Positions 1-9,266 of a stretch of DNA of 64,000 nt are shown here, one piece after another. The DNA is from UKL13-2 sp038206765 (GTDB taxonomy: Bacteria; Pseudomonadota; Gammaproteobacteria; Burkholderiales; Usitatibacteraceae). The position numbers and the translations under genes were made by a program. A model generated the notes under the pieces. That model did no database searches, was not told where the DNA came from, and saw nothing but the letters and a program-made list of their open reading frames with translations. The DNA is taken from the NCBI GenBank assembly GCA_038206765.1, contig JBBRAM010000001.1, forward strand, positions 186,001 through 250,000, written 5' to 3'. How positions within the stretch are numbered: position 1 is the stretch's first letter; every line of letters begins with the position of its first letter.

Positions 1-964
1 CCGTGATTATTTTGTAGTTGCCATTTTGAAGGCCGTTTACAATTTGGTTGTGAAATAGCACCATGCGTGCGTATTCTTCCGGTGGCAGCCCAATTTGCTG
101 CGTAAGCTGATACGCGTCAAGGTTGCATTTCCCTTCGGTACAAAATTCCAACATTGCTTTGGAACTGGCACTACAGTCCATTCCAAATTGGCAAGCGACC
201 AACCCAGCAGCGGCCATAAATGCCCGAGCATCTTGCGGCATAAGCTCGACGCCATCGATAAAATTGCTGTAGGCTGGGTAGTTTAGCGTCGCCGCCGCAA
301 CTTGTTGAAGGGCATTTTGTAATGCGTACGAGTTCCCAGATTTGACTGCATCGCCAACGATATCGGGCACCTTTGAAAGGTCGCCGTTAGCCTCATAGCT
401 GGCTCTTAATTCTCGTTTAGCTTTAAAGACAGGATCAAAAGCCTTTGTCGATTCAGGAATCAAGCTCGCTAAATCACCATAGCTGATGGGCGAAGTATCG
501 AAACCCAAACACGGTTCATGGATTTTTCGGATCGCCGCTATTCGCTCATCACGATTTGGTGCATCCATAGAAATGAGTGCAATTTTCTTTTGAATAGTAG
601 CCGCGTTTGTACTATTTTTTGATACATTCAGCATGCATTCGCTACGCACTAATTCGGCAAGATACGCTCCGCCAGCTTCCGGCTGGAGTCGGGCCTCATC
701 AAAAAATTGGCGTTTATCTTTTGTGATGACGTAAAACCGAGCTAATTTTTGCGATGGTGTTTCAGCGGCGGATTTCGGCAGCGCTACAAATTTAGTGGCG
801 TTACTTGGTATCTGCGATTCGCTGATTGCTGTGGGCGTTAATTTTTCGTTTGTTATCGATGTCACCGGTTTTTTATCAACGGCCGGATTTGCCATCCAGT
901 AGTAGCCGACGATAGCCAACACTGGAACCGCCAAAACTATTGCATATTTTTTTAAGGGACTCAT
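1..964 (-). CDS. Hypothetical exported or membrane-anchored protein, 3' end outside window
   Basis: An open frame runs from an ATG whose first base is 964 down to the window edge, giving about 321 codons with the C-terminus missing. The protein begins with two lysines followed by a hydrophobic stretch (residues about 7-22), so an N-terminal membrane anchor or uncleaved signal is likely. The rest is soluble, with several cysteines and a charged, helix-rich appearance. I do not recognise the family. It lies 85 bp downstream of another exported-protein gene on the same strand, so the two could be co-transcribed. The existence of the gene is fairly secure because the frame is long and uninterrupted; the function is unknown. 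Confidence 0.7.
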   Translation of the reverse strand, partial: MSPLKKYAIVLAVPVLAIVGYYWMANPAVDKKPVTSITNEKLTPTAISESQIPSNATKFVALPKSAAETPSQKLARFYVITKDKRQFFDEARLQPEAGGAYLAELVRSECMLNVSKNSTNAATIQKKIALISMDAPNRDERIAAIRKIHEPCLGFDTSPISYGDLASLIPESTKAFDPVFKAKRELRASYEANGDLSKVPDIVGDAVKSGNSYALQNALQQVAAATLNYPAYSNFIDGVELMPQDARAFMAAAGLVACQFGMDCSASSKAMLEFCTEGKCNLDAYQLTQQIGLPPEEYARMVLFHNQIVNGLQNGNYKIIT

Positions 965-1049
965 TTTTTCTCGGGTTTTATAACCAACTTTTCGGCAGTG
1001 GGACGTAAATTAGTCCGCACTGCCGTTTCAAAGATTGCAACTTGCCGGA

Positions 1050-1565
1050 TTAGCGAACGCAAGATTTCGCGATTCCCGTACCTTTGACAAGAGTGCCCGG
1101 TATCGGAGTTACCTGCGCGGATGTTCCTACAAATTGATACAGTTCAATGCCGCCGTCAGCAAACGTAATTAAAACTTGCGCTTGGAAAGGGCGCCCCTGC
1201 CCGCCCAAGCCTTGATACTTGTTTTGAATAACGTAATTTGCTGCATCAGTACGTTTGGCATCATCATCAAATGATGTAGTTTCTCCTAAATTGTCGCCTG
1301 CCCCGCAAGCCTTATCAACATTCATCTTATCGGGACCGAAAAAAAAGTTAACGATTGAATTCCACAGTGATTGCCAAAATCCAATTGTTTGGGCTCCGCT
1401 TGACGTATCCAGGACATCCCCCAACGTTGAAGCGGTGACTACGATTTCATCCAATCTTTGCGGTGTCGGCGGCGGCGTCGGTGTCGGTGGCGGCGTCTGC
1501 GCAAAAGCCAATTGGGTAAAAATTAAGAAAAATACAGCCGTAAGCGTTCGCGTGACGGTGTTCAT
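1050..1565 (-). CDS. Small exported protein with TonB-box-like motif
   Basis: This 171-residue protein has a classic signal peptide with likely cleavage after AFA at residue 22. A Pro/Thr-rich linker (residues 24-36) follows, and then DEIVVTAS at residues 39-46, which matches the TonB box found near the mature N-terminus of TonB-dependent receptors. No plug or beta-barrel follows: the remaining ~125 residues form a small globular domain with two cysteines near 87 and at the C-terminus. The family is not recognised. The motif could be coincidental or a shared export/linker feature. It is followed on the same strand by the partial gene at 1-964. Confidence 0.7.
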   Translation of the reverse strand: MNTVTRTLTAVFFLIFTQLAFAQTPPPTPTPPPTPQRLDEIVVTASTLGDVLDTSSGAQTIGFWQSLWNSIVNFFFGPDKMNVDKACGAGDNLGETTSFDDDAKRTDAANYVIQNKYQGLGGQGRPFQAQVLITFADGGIELYQFVGTSAQVTPIPGTLVKGTGIAKSCVR

Positions 1566-2056
1566 TGAACATCCCTTTGGTTAATTTTTGCAAACTAATA
1601 AAATATATTGCTGCAAATCATCGTAACCAATTTAGGGGGCGAGTCAAGTTTTATTTAAATGAAATAATTAATTCATTTAAATTGTCGGGGAACCAGTTGT
1701 AAGCTTCATTTTTTATACTACAACAAAGCGCCTTGGTTCCAGTGAGCGTAGTCTTGACGAGCAAAGCGGCTCCTGCGAGTCCTTCGTATTAAGAGCGCGA
1801 TTCTGTCGAAGCTTGACTGCCGGTGGCCGATTTACTAAGCGCGGAGTGTAAATGCAAAGCCGTTTGTACCTCGGCTGAGGGGAATTTTGTTCAACGCTAA
1901 AGACGCCCGGCAAGATTCCGCTCGTCGTTGCGCTGCGTGCGTAACAAACGGATTGCGACAGGACGCCACCGCCGAAAGCTGCCCGCCATCGAACACCCCG
2001 TCCAGCCTGCCTTTCGAAGCATCCACCCGTCGCGAGGACGGATGCCCAAAACGGCG
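1566..2056. other. Gene-poor interval, about 490 bp
   Basis: No convincing gene. The first ~120 bp are AT-rich and probably hold the promoter of the small exported protein on the minus strand. The remainder (about 1720-2050) is more GC-rich, with several short overlapping frames on both strands that are rich in Arg, Ala and Cys and look like non-coding readings. A weak imperfect inverted repeat with CCGTC/GACGG arms lies near 2025-2045. Confidence 0.5.
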
Positions 2057-2647
2057 CTACCGATTTAAATCACTAATTGCATCAAGCACGATACCGCTAC
2101 CAATTGCGATCAGCAAAATATCGGATGCCACGCGAACATAGCGCTGACCTGCGGGAGGTGGCCCTAGGCGGATCACCACGGGTTGCGGCACTTCGTAGTA
2201 AACGACATCACGCGGAATTGGCCGACCCACAAACCATTTCTTGGCTTGTCCGGGAGGCAAGCAGCCATTGTTCTTTTTTGCCAAGCCAGGCGGGCAACGC
2301 TTCTCGCGATATTGCTCAGCGTAGTATTCACGAATCACGCCGCGATGTTGTTCGGTGAAATAATGGCCGGCATAGCGAGCGTCATCTCTATCGCGGTGCC
2401 CTTCTCTACCGTCTCTGTCTTCCCGACCGTCGTCGCCGCGCTCTGAACGCCCTTCGTCATTTCCCCCTTTTTCTTTTTTCTCCTTTTTCTCATGCTTGCC
2501 TTCATGCTTATCTTCCTTTCCTTCCTTTCCTTCCTTCTGCCCAGCCCACTCAGGCTTGTCAGCGTAGGCCAAATTGGCGGATGTCAGCGCGACGGCTGCA
2601 CACACCAAGGTGATCGTAGTGATGATGTGGGGAATGCGTCGTTGCAT
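2057..2647 (-). CDS. RcnB/CigR-family periplasmic protein
   Basis: The ATG at 2647 is chosen because GGAGG lies 7 bp upstream on the minus strand and a signal peptide starts immediately; the longer frame upstream looks non-coding. The mature protein has a long low-complexity Lys/Glu/Gly/Asp/Arg region (about residues 35-95), then the hallmark CPPGLAKKNNGCLPPGQAKK segment typical of RcnB/CigR-like proteins, then a domain ending in a hydrophobic stretch. Family members are periplasmic and are linked to nickel/cobalt efflux homeostasis (RcnB) or virulence modulation (CigR). No efflux pump lies nearby, so metal specificity cannot be inferred. Confidence 0.75.
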   Translation of the reverse strand: MQRRIPHIITTITLVCAAVALTSANLAYADKPEWAGQKEGKEGKEDKHEGKHEKKEKKEKGGNDEGRSERGDDGREDRDGREGHRDRDDARYAGHYFTEQHRGVIREYYAEQYREKRCPPGLAKKNNGCLPPGQAKKWFVGRPIPRDVVYYEVPQPVVIRLGPPPAGQRYVRVASDILLIAIGSGIVLDAISDLNR

Positions 2648-2960
2648 GTTGAACCTCCATGACAAACAATAAGTGGTCGTCAAGCGACGACCTAGCGAAA
2701 GCAGAAAAATAAAAAACGATGATAGAAACAACCTAACCGGGATGGACACAATTTGTCGTCCGTTGTCGCGATCAATTAGATTAACGCTTCGACACCAATC
2801 TAGCTGACGCGGCGCAACGGCACGGACGGCGCGTGTGGCATATGACGCTTGAGACGGAATAGAAAAATAGGGCGAACAATTTTGGAAAAATCTTGGAAGC
2901 CCCGCCAGTACCAATGTTTTAAAACACCAATTGCAACAACAAGCGATTCGACAAAAATGC

Positions 2961-4103
2961 TTAGCTAATTTTAAATTCGCTGAAATTAGGTCCGCCCAAG
3001 CCTGGCCGGGCTGGCAAATCGCTGGCTTTGAACGATTCCATCATGCCGCTATTGCCGACCAGCAGTGATAGGTTGGTGGCTGAATCGGCGTTGAGCATGC
3101 CCTCTTCAACCGAAATTTTTCCGGCCTTAATTAGACGGAATAGATCCTGCTCAAAAGTTTGTGAGCCGGGTGTGAGCGATTTTTCCATCGCCTCTTTGAT
3201 CTCCGATACGCGCCCTTCCTCAACCAGATCGGCAATGTTTTGCGTATTCATCAAAATCTCGACCGTGGGCGTGCGGGTGCCCTCGACGTTTTTCACCAAT
3301 CGTTGCGACATGATGCAACGCAGCGCGACGGCCAAATCGCCGAGCAGCACGGCGCGCTGTTCGAGTGGGAAAAAATTGATAATCCGGTTCAGCGCGTGAT
3401 AGCTATTGTTGGCGTGCAGTGTAGCCAAACACAGATGGCCGGAAAGCGAATACATCATCGCCATTTTCATGGTTTCAATATCGCGGATCTCGCCAACCAG
3501 AATGCAATCCGGCGCTTGACGCAATGCGTTGCGCATCGCGTCGTGAAATGAATGGGAGTCAGTTCCAATTTCGCGCTGATTGATGACTGATTTTTTCGAG
3601 GTAAACATGAATTCAACCGGATCTTCAAACGTCAAGATATGGCCGGTTTTCATTTGATTGCGGAAATCAATCATCGCCGCGAGCGAAGTCGATTTACCGG
3701 AACCCGTCGCGCCCACCACCAGCACCAGCCCGCGCTTTTCCATAATCACTTGGCGCAGCACATTGGGTAACTCAAGCGATTCAAATGGCGGCACTTGGTT
3801 ACTGATGAAGCGCACCACCGCAGCAACACTGGCTTTTTGCATCATCATGTTGACGCGAAAATTGCCAACCCCTGCAATCGGATAAGAAAAATTTAGCTCC
3901 AACTCTTTTTCAAATTTTTCAATTTGCTCTGGCTTTAAAATTTCATAGCAAACCCGTTTGCAATCCTCCGGCGTCATCAGTTGCGGATTAATTGGCATCG
4001 AATTGCCGTTGATTTTGATATGAATTGCAGCTCCTGCTGAGACAAAAATATCTGATGCCTTTTTCTCTGCCATTAAGCGGAATAATTTTTCGAGAATCAC
4101 CAT
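2961..4103 (-). CDS. pilU: Type IV pilus retraction ATPase PilU
   Basis: A 380-residue PilT/PilU-family secretion ATPase. Walker A is GATGSGKST (131-139), the Walker B/His-box region is DCILVGEIRD (199-208), and a conserved SGHLCLATLHAN segment follows. The length and the C-terminal extension beyond the core fit PilU, the accessory retraction motor that works with PilT in twitching motility. PilU normally follows pilT; here it follows dapD by 61 bp on the same strand and no pilT is in the window. FimV-type proteins elsewhere in the window support a type IV pilus/polarity system. Confidence 0.9.
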   Translation of the reverse strand: MVILEKLFRLMAEKKASDIFVSAGAAIHIKINGNSMPINPQLMTPEDCKRVCYEILKPEQIEKFEKELELNFSYPIAGVGNFRVNMMMQKASVAAVVRFISNQVPPFESLELPNVLRQVIMEKRGLVLVVGATGSGKSTSLAAMIDFRNQMKTGHILTFEDPVEFMFTSKKSVINQREIGTDSHSFHDAMRNALRQAPDCILVGEIRDIETMKMAMMYSLSGHLCLATLHANNSYHALNRIINFFPLEQRAVLLGDLAVALRCIMSQRLVKNVEGTRTPTVEILMNTQNIADLVEEGRVSEIKEAMEKSLTPGSQTFEQDLFRLIKAGKISVEEGMLNADSATNLSLLVGNSGMMESFKASDLPARPGLGGPNFSEFKIS

Positions 4104-4164
4104 GCTATTTTTCTCCCTGTCGGCTTTGCAAGCTGCGGTATCGGTATTGAAACGGCGTTAAGAA

Positions 4165-4998
4165 TTATGCTCTTAACAAATCGTTGATGCTGGTTTTCGA
4201 TCGCGTCTGCGCGTCCACCTGCTTCACAATTACCGCGCAATTCAAACTGTATTTTCCGTCCGCAGACGGCAAGCAGCCCGCCACTACCACTGAATATGGC
4301 GGCACTTTACCGTAGCTTATTTCGCCGGTCGCACGATTATAAATTTTGGTTGATTGGCCGATAAACACGCCCATCGAAATGACCGAGCCTTCACCGACGA
4401 TCACGCCCTCCACCACTTCAGAACGTGCGCCGACAAAGCAATTATCTTCGATGATGGTCGGGTTCGCTTGCAACGGCTCCAGCACACCGCCGATGCCGAC
4501 GCCGCCACTCAGATGGACGTTCTTACCGATCTGCGCACAAGAACCGACTGTCGCCCAAGTATCAACCATTGTGCCTTCATCAACATACGCGCCAATGTTC
4601 ACATACGACGGCATCAGCACGACATTTTTAGCGATGAACGCGCCGCGCCGCGCGACAGCCGGGGGCACTACGCGGAAGCCGCCCGCTTTAAAATCGGCGC
4701 TACTGTAGCTGGCAAATTTGGTCGGCACTTTGTCGAAATACGCAGCAGTAGGTTGCGCAGAGTCGGCCATCACTTGGTTGTCGTTGAGACGAAACGAAAG
4801 CAGCACGGCCTTTTTGGCCCACTGATGGGTGACCCATTCGCCGTCGATTTTTTCAGCAACGCGCAGAAGGCCGGAATCGAGTTGTTGGATGGTGTTCTCA
4901 ACCGCTTGGCGCAGATGATTGTTGTCGGTGTTGGGGTTTAAATTGGCGCGGTCTTCCCAAGCGCTGTCGATCACCATTTTTAATTCATTGTTGGTCAT
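4165..4998 (-). CDS. dapD: 2,3,4,5-tetrahydropyridine-2,6-dicarboxylate N-succinyltransferase
   Basis: This 277-residue protein of usual family length catalyses succinyl-CoA-dependent acylation of tetrahydrodipicolinate in the succinylase branch of lysine and diaminopimelate synthesis. Left-handed beta-helix hexapeptide repeats span about residues 108-235, including the MVDTWATVGSCAQIG segment at 144-158 and the GGVGIGGVLEP loop. It is transcribed divergently from the DMT transporter starting at 5046 and is followed closely by pilU. No other dap gene is in the window. Confidence 0.95.
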   Translation of the reverse strand: MTNNELKMVIDSAWEDRANLNPNTDNNHLRQAVENTIQQLDSGLLRVAEKIDGEWVTHQWAKKAVLLSFRLNDNQVMADSAQPTAAYFDKVPTKFASYSSADFKAGGFRVVPPAVARRGAFIAKNVVLMPSYVNIGAYVDEGTMVDTWATVGSCAQIGKNVHLSGGVGIGGVLEPLQANPTIIEDNCFVGARSEVVEGVIVGEGSVISMGVFIGQSTKIYNRATGEISYGKVPPYSVVVAGCLPSADGKYSLNCAVIVKQVDAQTRSKTSINDLLRA

Positions 4999-5045
4999 GT
5001 GCTGGCTATTTCATGGTTATTGTTGACGCGATCCGTTGATGGAGT

Positions 5046-6080
5046 TTGTTGCTGCGGACCCGAATGGTTAGAATGATGGCTCATTATAAAGGCTCACTCG
5101 TGTCTGCGCTTCCCTCTTCACATTCCGCATCAAATTCAACCTCTACGTACCAACCAATTCTTGCGCTGTTGATTGGCGCGACGTCGTGGGGCATTCTCTG
5201 GTATCCGTACCGCATCATGCAGGCCAATGGCTTGGTAGCGCCGGTTGCCACGGTGCTGACCTATATCGTATCGATTGCAGTGGGCGGCGTTGTTTTCAGA
5301 CGCGCTTGGCGCGAATTTCCGGCGTTTTCCGACACAGAAAACAGCCGGAACACCGCATGGATGCTAGGGATTGGGCTTTCCATCGGGGTTTCGAATGTGT
5401 CTTATTTGGTCGCCATCATGGAGGCTGAAGTGCTACGAATTGTGCTGCTTTTTTATTTGGCACCGCTGTGGACCGTACCGCTGGCTCGATGGATTTTGCG
5501 AGAGAAATTAACCGTCGCAGGCTACGCAACCATGGTGCTGGCGATGGCCGGTGCAGGCGTGATGCTATGGCGGCCCGAGTTGGGGCTCCCCGCACCGCGG
5601 AACGGCTACGAATGGCTGGGACTTTCGGCAGGGTTCACGTTTGCGCTATGCAATGTGTTGGTGAAAGGTGCCGATCACATTTCGCCGGAGGCGAAATCGT
5701 TGGCTGGCGCGATGGGCGTTTTCATCGTTTCGCTGCCCGTGGCATTGTTTTTGGGGCCAAACCTAAACGAATGGGCCTCGCTCGCGGCGCCACATACGCT
5801 GCTCATCATTGTCGTTGGCGTGATCCTCATTTCCACCAGTGTTGCGCTGCAATTTGGCTTAAGCAAGCTCACCGCAAATCATGCAGCGGTGATTCTATTA
5901 TTCGAGCTAGTGGTTGCCGCGGTCGCCGCGCATTATTTGGCAAACGAAGTTTCGCGGGTACAAGATTGGGTGGGCGGCGCGATGATTGTGGGGGCGGGGT
6001 TGGTGACGGTGTTTGCACCAAAATTCGCGCCTAAGCTTGGGGGCGGATCACTGGGCGATGGCAGGAAGGAAACTGCCTGA
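5046..6080 (+). CDS. DMT superfamily (EamA) transporter
   Basis: A membrane protein of up to 344 residues with about ten hydrophobic segments and two EamA-like halves, as in drug/metabolite exporters of inner membranes. The first helix follows a ~40-residue hydrophilic Ser-rich leader. The listed start is a TTG; a GTG at 5100, preceded by AAAGG, and ATGs at 5064-5076 are alternatives, so the leader may be shorter. The substrate cannot be told from the sequence. It is divergent from dapD with only 47 bp between starts. Confidence 0.85.
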   Translation: MLLRTRMVRMMAHYKGSLVSALPSSHSASNSTSTYQPILALLIGATSWGILWYPYRIMQANGLVAPVATVLTYIVSIAVGGVVFRRAWREFPAFSDTENSRNTAWMLGIGLSIGVSNVSYLVAIMEAEVLRIVLLFYLAPLWTVPLARWILREKLTVAGYATMVLAMAGAGVMLWRPELGLPAPRNGYEWLGLSAGFTFALCNVLVKGADHISPEAKSLAGAMGVFIVSLPVALFLGPNLNEWASLAAPHTLLIIVVGVILISTSVALQFGLSKLTANHAAVILLFELVVAAVAAHYLANEVSRVQDWVGGAMIVGAGLVTVFAPKFAPKLGGGSLGDGRKETA

Positions 6081-6140
6081 AACACTAGTACTGGCGCGGG
6101 GGTTGAAAGCCAGTCTCAATTGCTAAAAAGAAAGAGACGG

Positions 6141-6566
6141 TCAATGAAACTTGTTGCATGGCGCAAACAGTGAGATGAGTTCAACGCCAACTTTTGGCGC
6201 CAGATTGCCTTTCTTTACCTTTGACAGGCCAAAATCGAGCAACAAAGCACGATTGCCCTCCGCGCTATCGGCGAATACCTTGAGAATTTCCTGTTGCAAC
6301 GCCAGCAGATTGCAATTGATTGATTTAAAGCCGAGCTCTCCCGCCGACACTTCTACATAACGGCAGAGCACGAAATCACCATCATTAATAAGGAAACTGA
6401 TCAGCTGGCAACTGTCTTCGATGCGTTGATCTAAGCTTTTCCCAAGCGTTTCGCCGAATTGACCGTACGTAACGAGCCCAAGTATTGCGCTGAAGGTCAT
6501 TACGTCAAATTCACCTATTGCATAAATATCATCAACGACGTGCTGGGTATAAATTTCTAGATTCAT
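6141..6566 (-). CDS. Hypothetical protein, 141 aa
   Basis: An acidic soluble protein with no signal peptide or membrane segment. It is Leu/Phe-rich with alternating hydrophobic pattern, which suggests a compact alpha/beta domain. I do not recognise the family. It is convergent with the DMT transporter (60 bp between stops) and 33 bp upstream of the 3' end of psd. Codon use resembles its neighbours, so it is probably genuine. Confidence 0.6.
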   Translation of the reverse strand: MNLEIYTQHVVDDIYAIGEFDVMTFSAILGLVTYGQFGETLGKSLDQRIEDSCQLISFLINDGDFVLCRYVEVSAGELGFKSINCNLLALQQEILKVFADSAEGNRALLLDFGLSKVKKGNLAPKVGVELISLFAPCNKFH

Positions 6567-6599
6567 TTAAGTAACTTGGAAAAGCGTTAGCTCGACCTC

Positions 6600-7454
6600 T
6601 CAACGGGCAGCCGCCATCGCCTCACCCATGCGAATCGTCCCAGCCGGTTGCCAATTGGCATCAAATCGCATCGTATCTTTCGGCCACAACATCACCACGG
6701 TTGAACCCAATAAAAACCGTCCCATTTCATCGCCTTTTTTAAGGGTAATGTTTTGATCTTCATACTTCCATTCCCGCACTGCTCCACTGCGGGGCGGGTT
6801 AACGATACCGTGCCAGACGGTTGCCATGGAGCCGACAATCGTTGCGCCGACTAGCGTCAGCACAAAGGGGCCGCGATCCGATTCGAAAACGCACACCACC
6901 CGTTCGTTCCGCGCAAACAGGCCTGGCACGCCACGAGCCGTGGTTGGGTTGACGGAAAACAACGCGCCAGGCACATAGATCATACGGGTCAGGCGGCCAT
7001 CATGGGGCATGTGGATGCGATGATAATCCTTGGGGCTTAGGTAAAGCGTGGCGAACTGACCGTCCTGAAACTGAGCCGCCAGCGCGGCATCACCACCGAC
7101 CAATGCGATGGTGGAATAGTGATGGCCTTTTGCCTGGAAAATTTGATCTTTTTCGATGGCGCCAAATTGGCTGATTGCGCCATCGACGGGGCAAACGAAA
7201 TCGGCCCCGGCACCTTGCGCCAATGGCCGCGCGCCTTCACGCAGGGGACGCGTAAAAAATTCGTTAAAGCTGGCGTAGCTTGCGATGTCGGGGTTGGCGG
7301 CCTCGGCCATGTTGACTTGATATTTGGCGACAAACCAGCGAATCAAGCGCGTTGTGAAGCCGCCCGCTTTTGCGCCGGCGATTTTACCGGCAAGCATGGT
7401 TAGGGCTTGTTTGGGCAGAAGGTATTGCGGGAGTACAGCTAGGCGGTCGGACAC
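6600..7454 (-). CDS. psd: Phosphatidylserine decarboxylase proenzyme
   Basis: This 284-residue membrane-associated enzyme makes phosphatidylethanolamine from phosphatidylserine. The pyruvoyl self-cleavage motif LGST is present, with the scissile bond expected between Gly250 and Ser251, leaving a short alpha chain. The HMPHDGRL segment with its conserved histidines is also intact. The start is a GTG. It lies 210 bp downstream of ilvC on the same strand, the neighbourhood seen in many betaproteobacteria, but a strong terminator separates them. Confidence 0.95.
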   Translation of the reverse strand: MSDRLAVLPQYLLPKQALTMLAGKIAGAKAGGFTTRLIRWFVAKYQVNMAEAANPDIASYASFNEFFTRPLREGARPLAQGAGADFVCPVDGAISQFGAIEKDQIFQAKGHHYSTIALVGGDAALAAQFQDGQFATLYLSPKDYHRIHMPHDGRLTRMIYVPGALFSVNPTTARGVPGLFARNERVVCVFESDRGPFVLTLVGATIVGSMATVWHGIVNPPRSGAVREWKYEDQNITLKKGDEMGRFLLGSTVVMLWPKDTMRFDANWQPAGTIRMGEAMAAAR

Positions 7455-7587
7455 GACTTCACTCTAAAAATTAACATAAGACATTATAGCTGTCGGCCAC
7501 CTATAAACGGCAAACTCCTTTACTGGCGCGGATCTTCAGGCAGTTACACACGGCGGGTGTGCAAGGCAATATGGAACAATTTTCGTT

Positions 7588-7613
7588 CAAAAAATAAGGC
7601 CGCAATGCGGCCC
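7588..7613 (-). terminator. Intrinsic terminator of the ilvBNC operon
   Basis: On the minus strand, GGCCGC and GCGGCC arms around a 3-nt loop (7598-7612) are followed by a T-rich run ending at about 7588. It sits 52 bp after the ilvC stop and before psd, so psd probably has its own promoter or depends on read-through. Confidence 0.85.
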
Positions 7614-7664
7614 AATTTTTAAACATCCCAACGAAGCAGAACGATGCCGCGTAGAAAGCGGTGA

Positions 7665-8681
7665 TTAATTCTTCGCCTTGTCAACGAGCTTATTGTTTTT
7701 GATCCACGGCATCATAGAACGTAATTTGGCACCCACATCCTCAATCTGATGCTCGGCCAACAAGCGGCGACGCGCTACCATGGTAGGTGCACCGGCTTTG
7801 TTTTCCAAGATGAAGCTCTTGGCGTATTCGCCGGTTTGAATATCATGCAAGATGTCTTTCATGACCTTTTTAGTGGCCGGGGTAATCACTCGCGGGCCGC
7901 TCACATATTCGCCGTATTCGGCGTTGTTGGAAATCGAATAATTCATGTTGGCGATACCGCCTTCATAGATCAAATCGACGATCAACTTGGTCTCGTGCAG
8001 GCATTCAAAATACGCCATTTCGGGGGCGTACCCAGCTTCTACCAAGGTTTCAAAGCCGGCCTTAATGAGCTCGACAATGCCGCCACACAACACCGCCTGT
8101 TCGCCGAATAAATCAGTTTCGGTTTCTTCGCGGAAGTTGGTTTGAATAACGCCACCACGCGAACCACCGATGGCTTTGGCATAGGACAACGCGAGATCAC
8201 GCGCTTTACCAGATTTATCGGCGTGGATTGCGATCAGTGCGGGAACACCACCACCCGCTACATAGGTGGAGCGCACCAAATGGCCGGGGCCCTTGGGGGC
8301 GATCATGACCACGTCTAAATCTGCTCGGGGTGCGACGATTCCGTAGTGAACATTGAAGCCGTGCGCAAACGCGAGCACCGCGCCCTTCTTGATATTCGGT
8401 TCAACTTCGGCTTTGTACACATCGCCAATGTTTTCATCGGGCAACAACATCATGACAAAATCGGCTGATTTCACAGCATCGGCGACTTCAGCGACTTTAA
8501 GACCGGCTTTCTTCACTTTGTCCCACGATGCGCCGCCTTTGCGTAAGCCGACGGTAACTTTCACGCCGGATTCACTAAGGTTTTGCGCGTGCGCATGGCC
8601 TTGCGAGCCATAGCCCACGATCGTGACTTTTTTGCCTTTGATGAGCGAGAGGTCACAATCTTTGTCGTAATAAACTTTCAT
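7665..8681 (-). CDS. ilvC: Ketol-acid reductoisomerase (NADP+)
   Basis: This 338-residue class I enzyme converts acetolactate or acetohydroxybutyrate to the dihydroxy acids of valine, leucine and isoleucine synthesis. The Rossmann motif GYGSQGHAHAQN lies at residues 23-34, and the metal-binding region including DLFGEQAVLCGG is present. The SD sequence AAGGAAA lies just upstream of the ATG. It is the last gene of ilvB-ilvN-ilvC, with 73 bp to ilvN. Confidence 0.97.
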   Translation of the reverse strand: MKVYYDKDCDLSLIKGKKVTIVGYGSQGHAHAQNLSESGVKVTVGLRKGGASWDKVKKAGLKVAEVADAVKSADFVMMLLPDENIGDVYKAEVEPNIKKGAVLAFAHGFNVHYGIVAPRADLDVVMIAPKGPGHLVRSTYVAGGGVPALIAIHADKSGKARDLALSYAKAIGGSRGGVIQTNFREETETDLFGEQAVLCGGIVELIKAGFETLVEAGYAPEMAYFECLHETKLIVDLIYEGGIANMNYSISNNAEYGEYVSGPRVITPATKKVMKDILHDIQTGEYAKSFILENKAGAPTMVARRRLLAEHQIEDVGAKLRSMMPWIKNNKLVDKAKN

Positions 8682-8754
8682 TTCGTTTCCTTGATAGCGG
8701 GTGTAAAAAATTGTTTTAATTGGATTGTTGCTGTTGTGAGTTGTTGTTAACGTT

Positions 8755-9246
8755 CTATACTTTAATCACCCACTCGCCACGCCCTAGGCCGCAAGCGCCG
8801 GTGCGAACGGTTTCTAAAATCAGCGCCCGATCAAGCGCTTCTAAAAACGCGTCGAGCTTGTCGCCGGTGCCGGTCAGCTCGATGACGTAGGTTTTTTCAG
8901 TGAGATCAATGATACGGGCGCGGAAAATATCGGCCGTACGTTTGATCTCTTCGCGGTCTTTGCCGACAGCGCGACATTTTACCAACATCAGTTCGCGCTC
9001 GACGTGTTTACCCTCATTCAGGTCGACGATTTTGACAATATCAATCAGCTTATTAACCTGTTTGGTAATTTGCTCGATTACGTCTTCAGAACCACTCGTC
9101 ACAATCGTCATGCGCGATAGCGTGGCATCCTCAGTCGGTGCGACCGTGAGTGATTCAATGTTATAGCCACGGGCCGAGAACAGCCCTGCGACGCGGGACA
9201 GTGCGCCGGCTTCGTTTTCAATCAATAGTGAAAGGATATGACGCAT
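8755..9246 (-). CDS. ilvN: Acetolactate synthase small (regulatory) subunit
   Basis: A 163-residue IlvH-type small subunit with an N-terminal ACT domain (MRHILSLLIENEAGALSRVAGLFSARG) and a second C-terminal domain. It activates the large subunit and confers valine feedback inhibition. Its length matches IlvH/long IlvN rather than the short enterobacterial IlvN. It begins 20 bp after ilvB. Confidence 0.95.
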   Translation of the reverse strand: MRHILSLLIENEAGALSRVAGLFSARGYNIESLTVAPTEDATLSRMTIVTSGSEDVIEQITKQVNKLIDIVKIVDLNEGKHVERELMLVKCRAVGKDREEIKRTADIFRARIIDLTEKTYVIELTGTGDKLDAFLEALDRALILETVRTGACGLGRGEWVIKV

Positions 9247-9266
9247 ATTTTTTATTTAATTTCTAT

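Noticed and set aside
1713..2141. Overlapping short frames on both strands after the small exported-protein gene
   Set aside because: Arg/Cys/Ser-rich readings without SD or family resemblance; partly antisense to the RcnB-like gene.
4354..4941. 195-codon plus-strand frame
   Set aside because: Lies wholly antisense to dapD, has His/Arg/Asp-rich unnatural composition and no recognisable domain.
5468..6034. 188-codon frame inside the DMT transporter
   Set aside because: Alternative frame of a clear membrane protein gene; Arg/Cys-rich composition typical of an out-of-frame reading.
6091..6101. ACTGGCGCGG motif also near 7525 and 55826 as a dispersed repeat
   Set aside because: Only 10-11 bp are shared and the flanks differ; chance similarity is likely.
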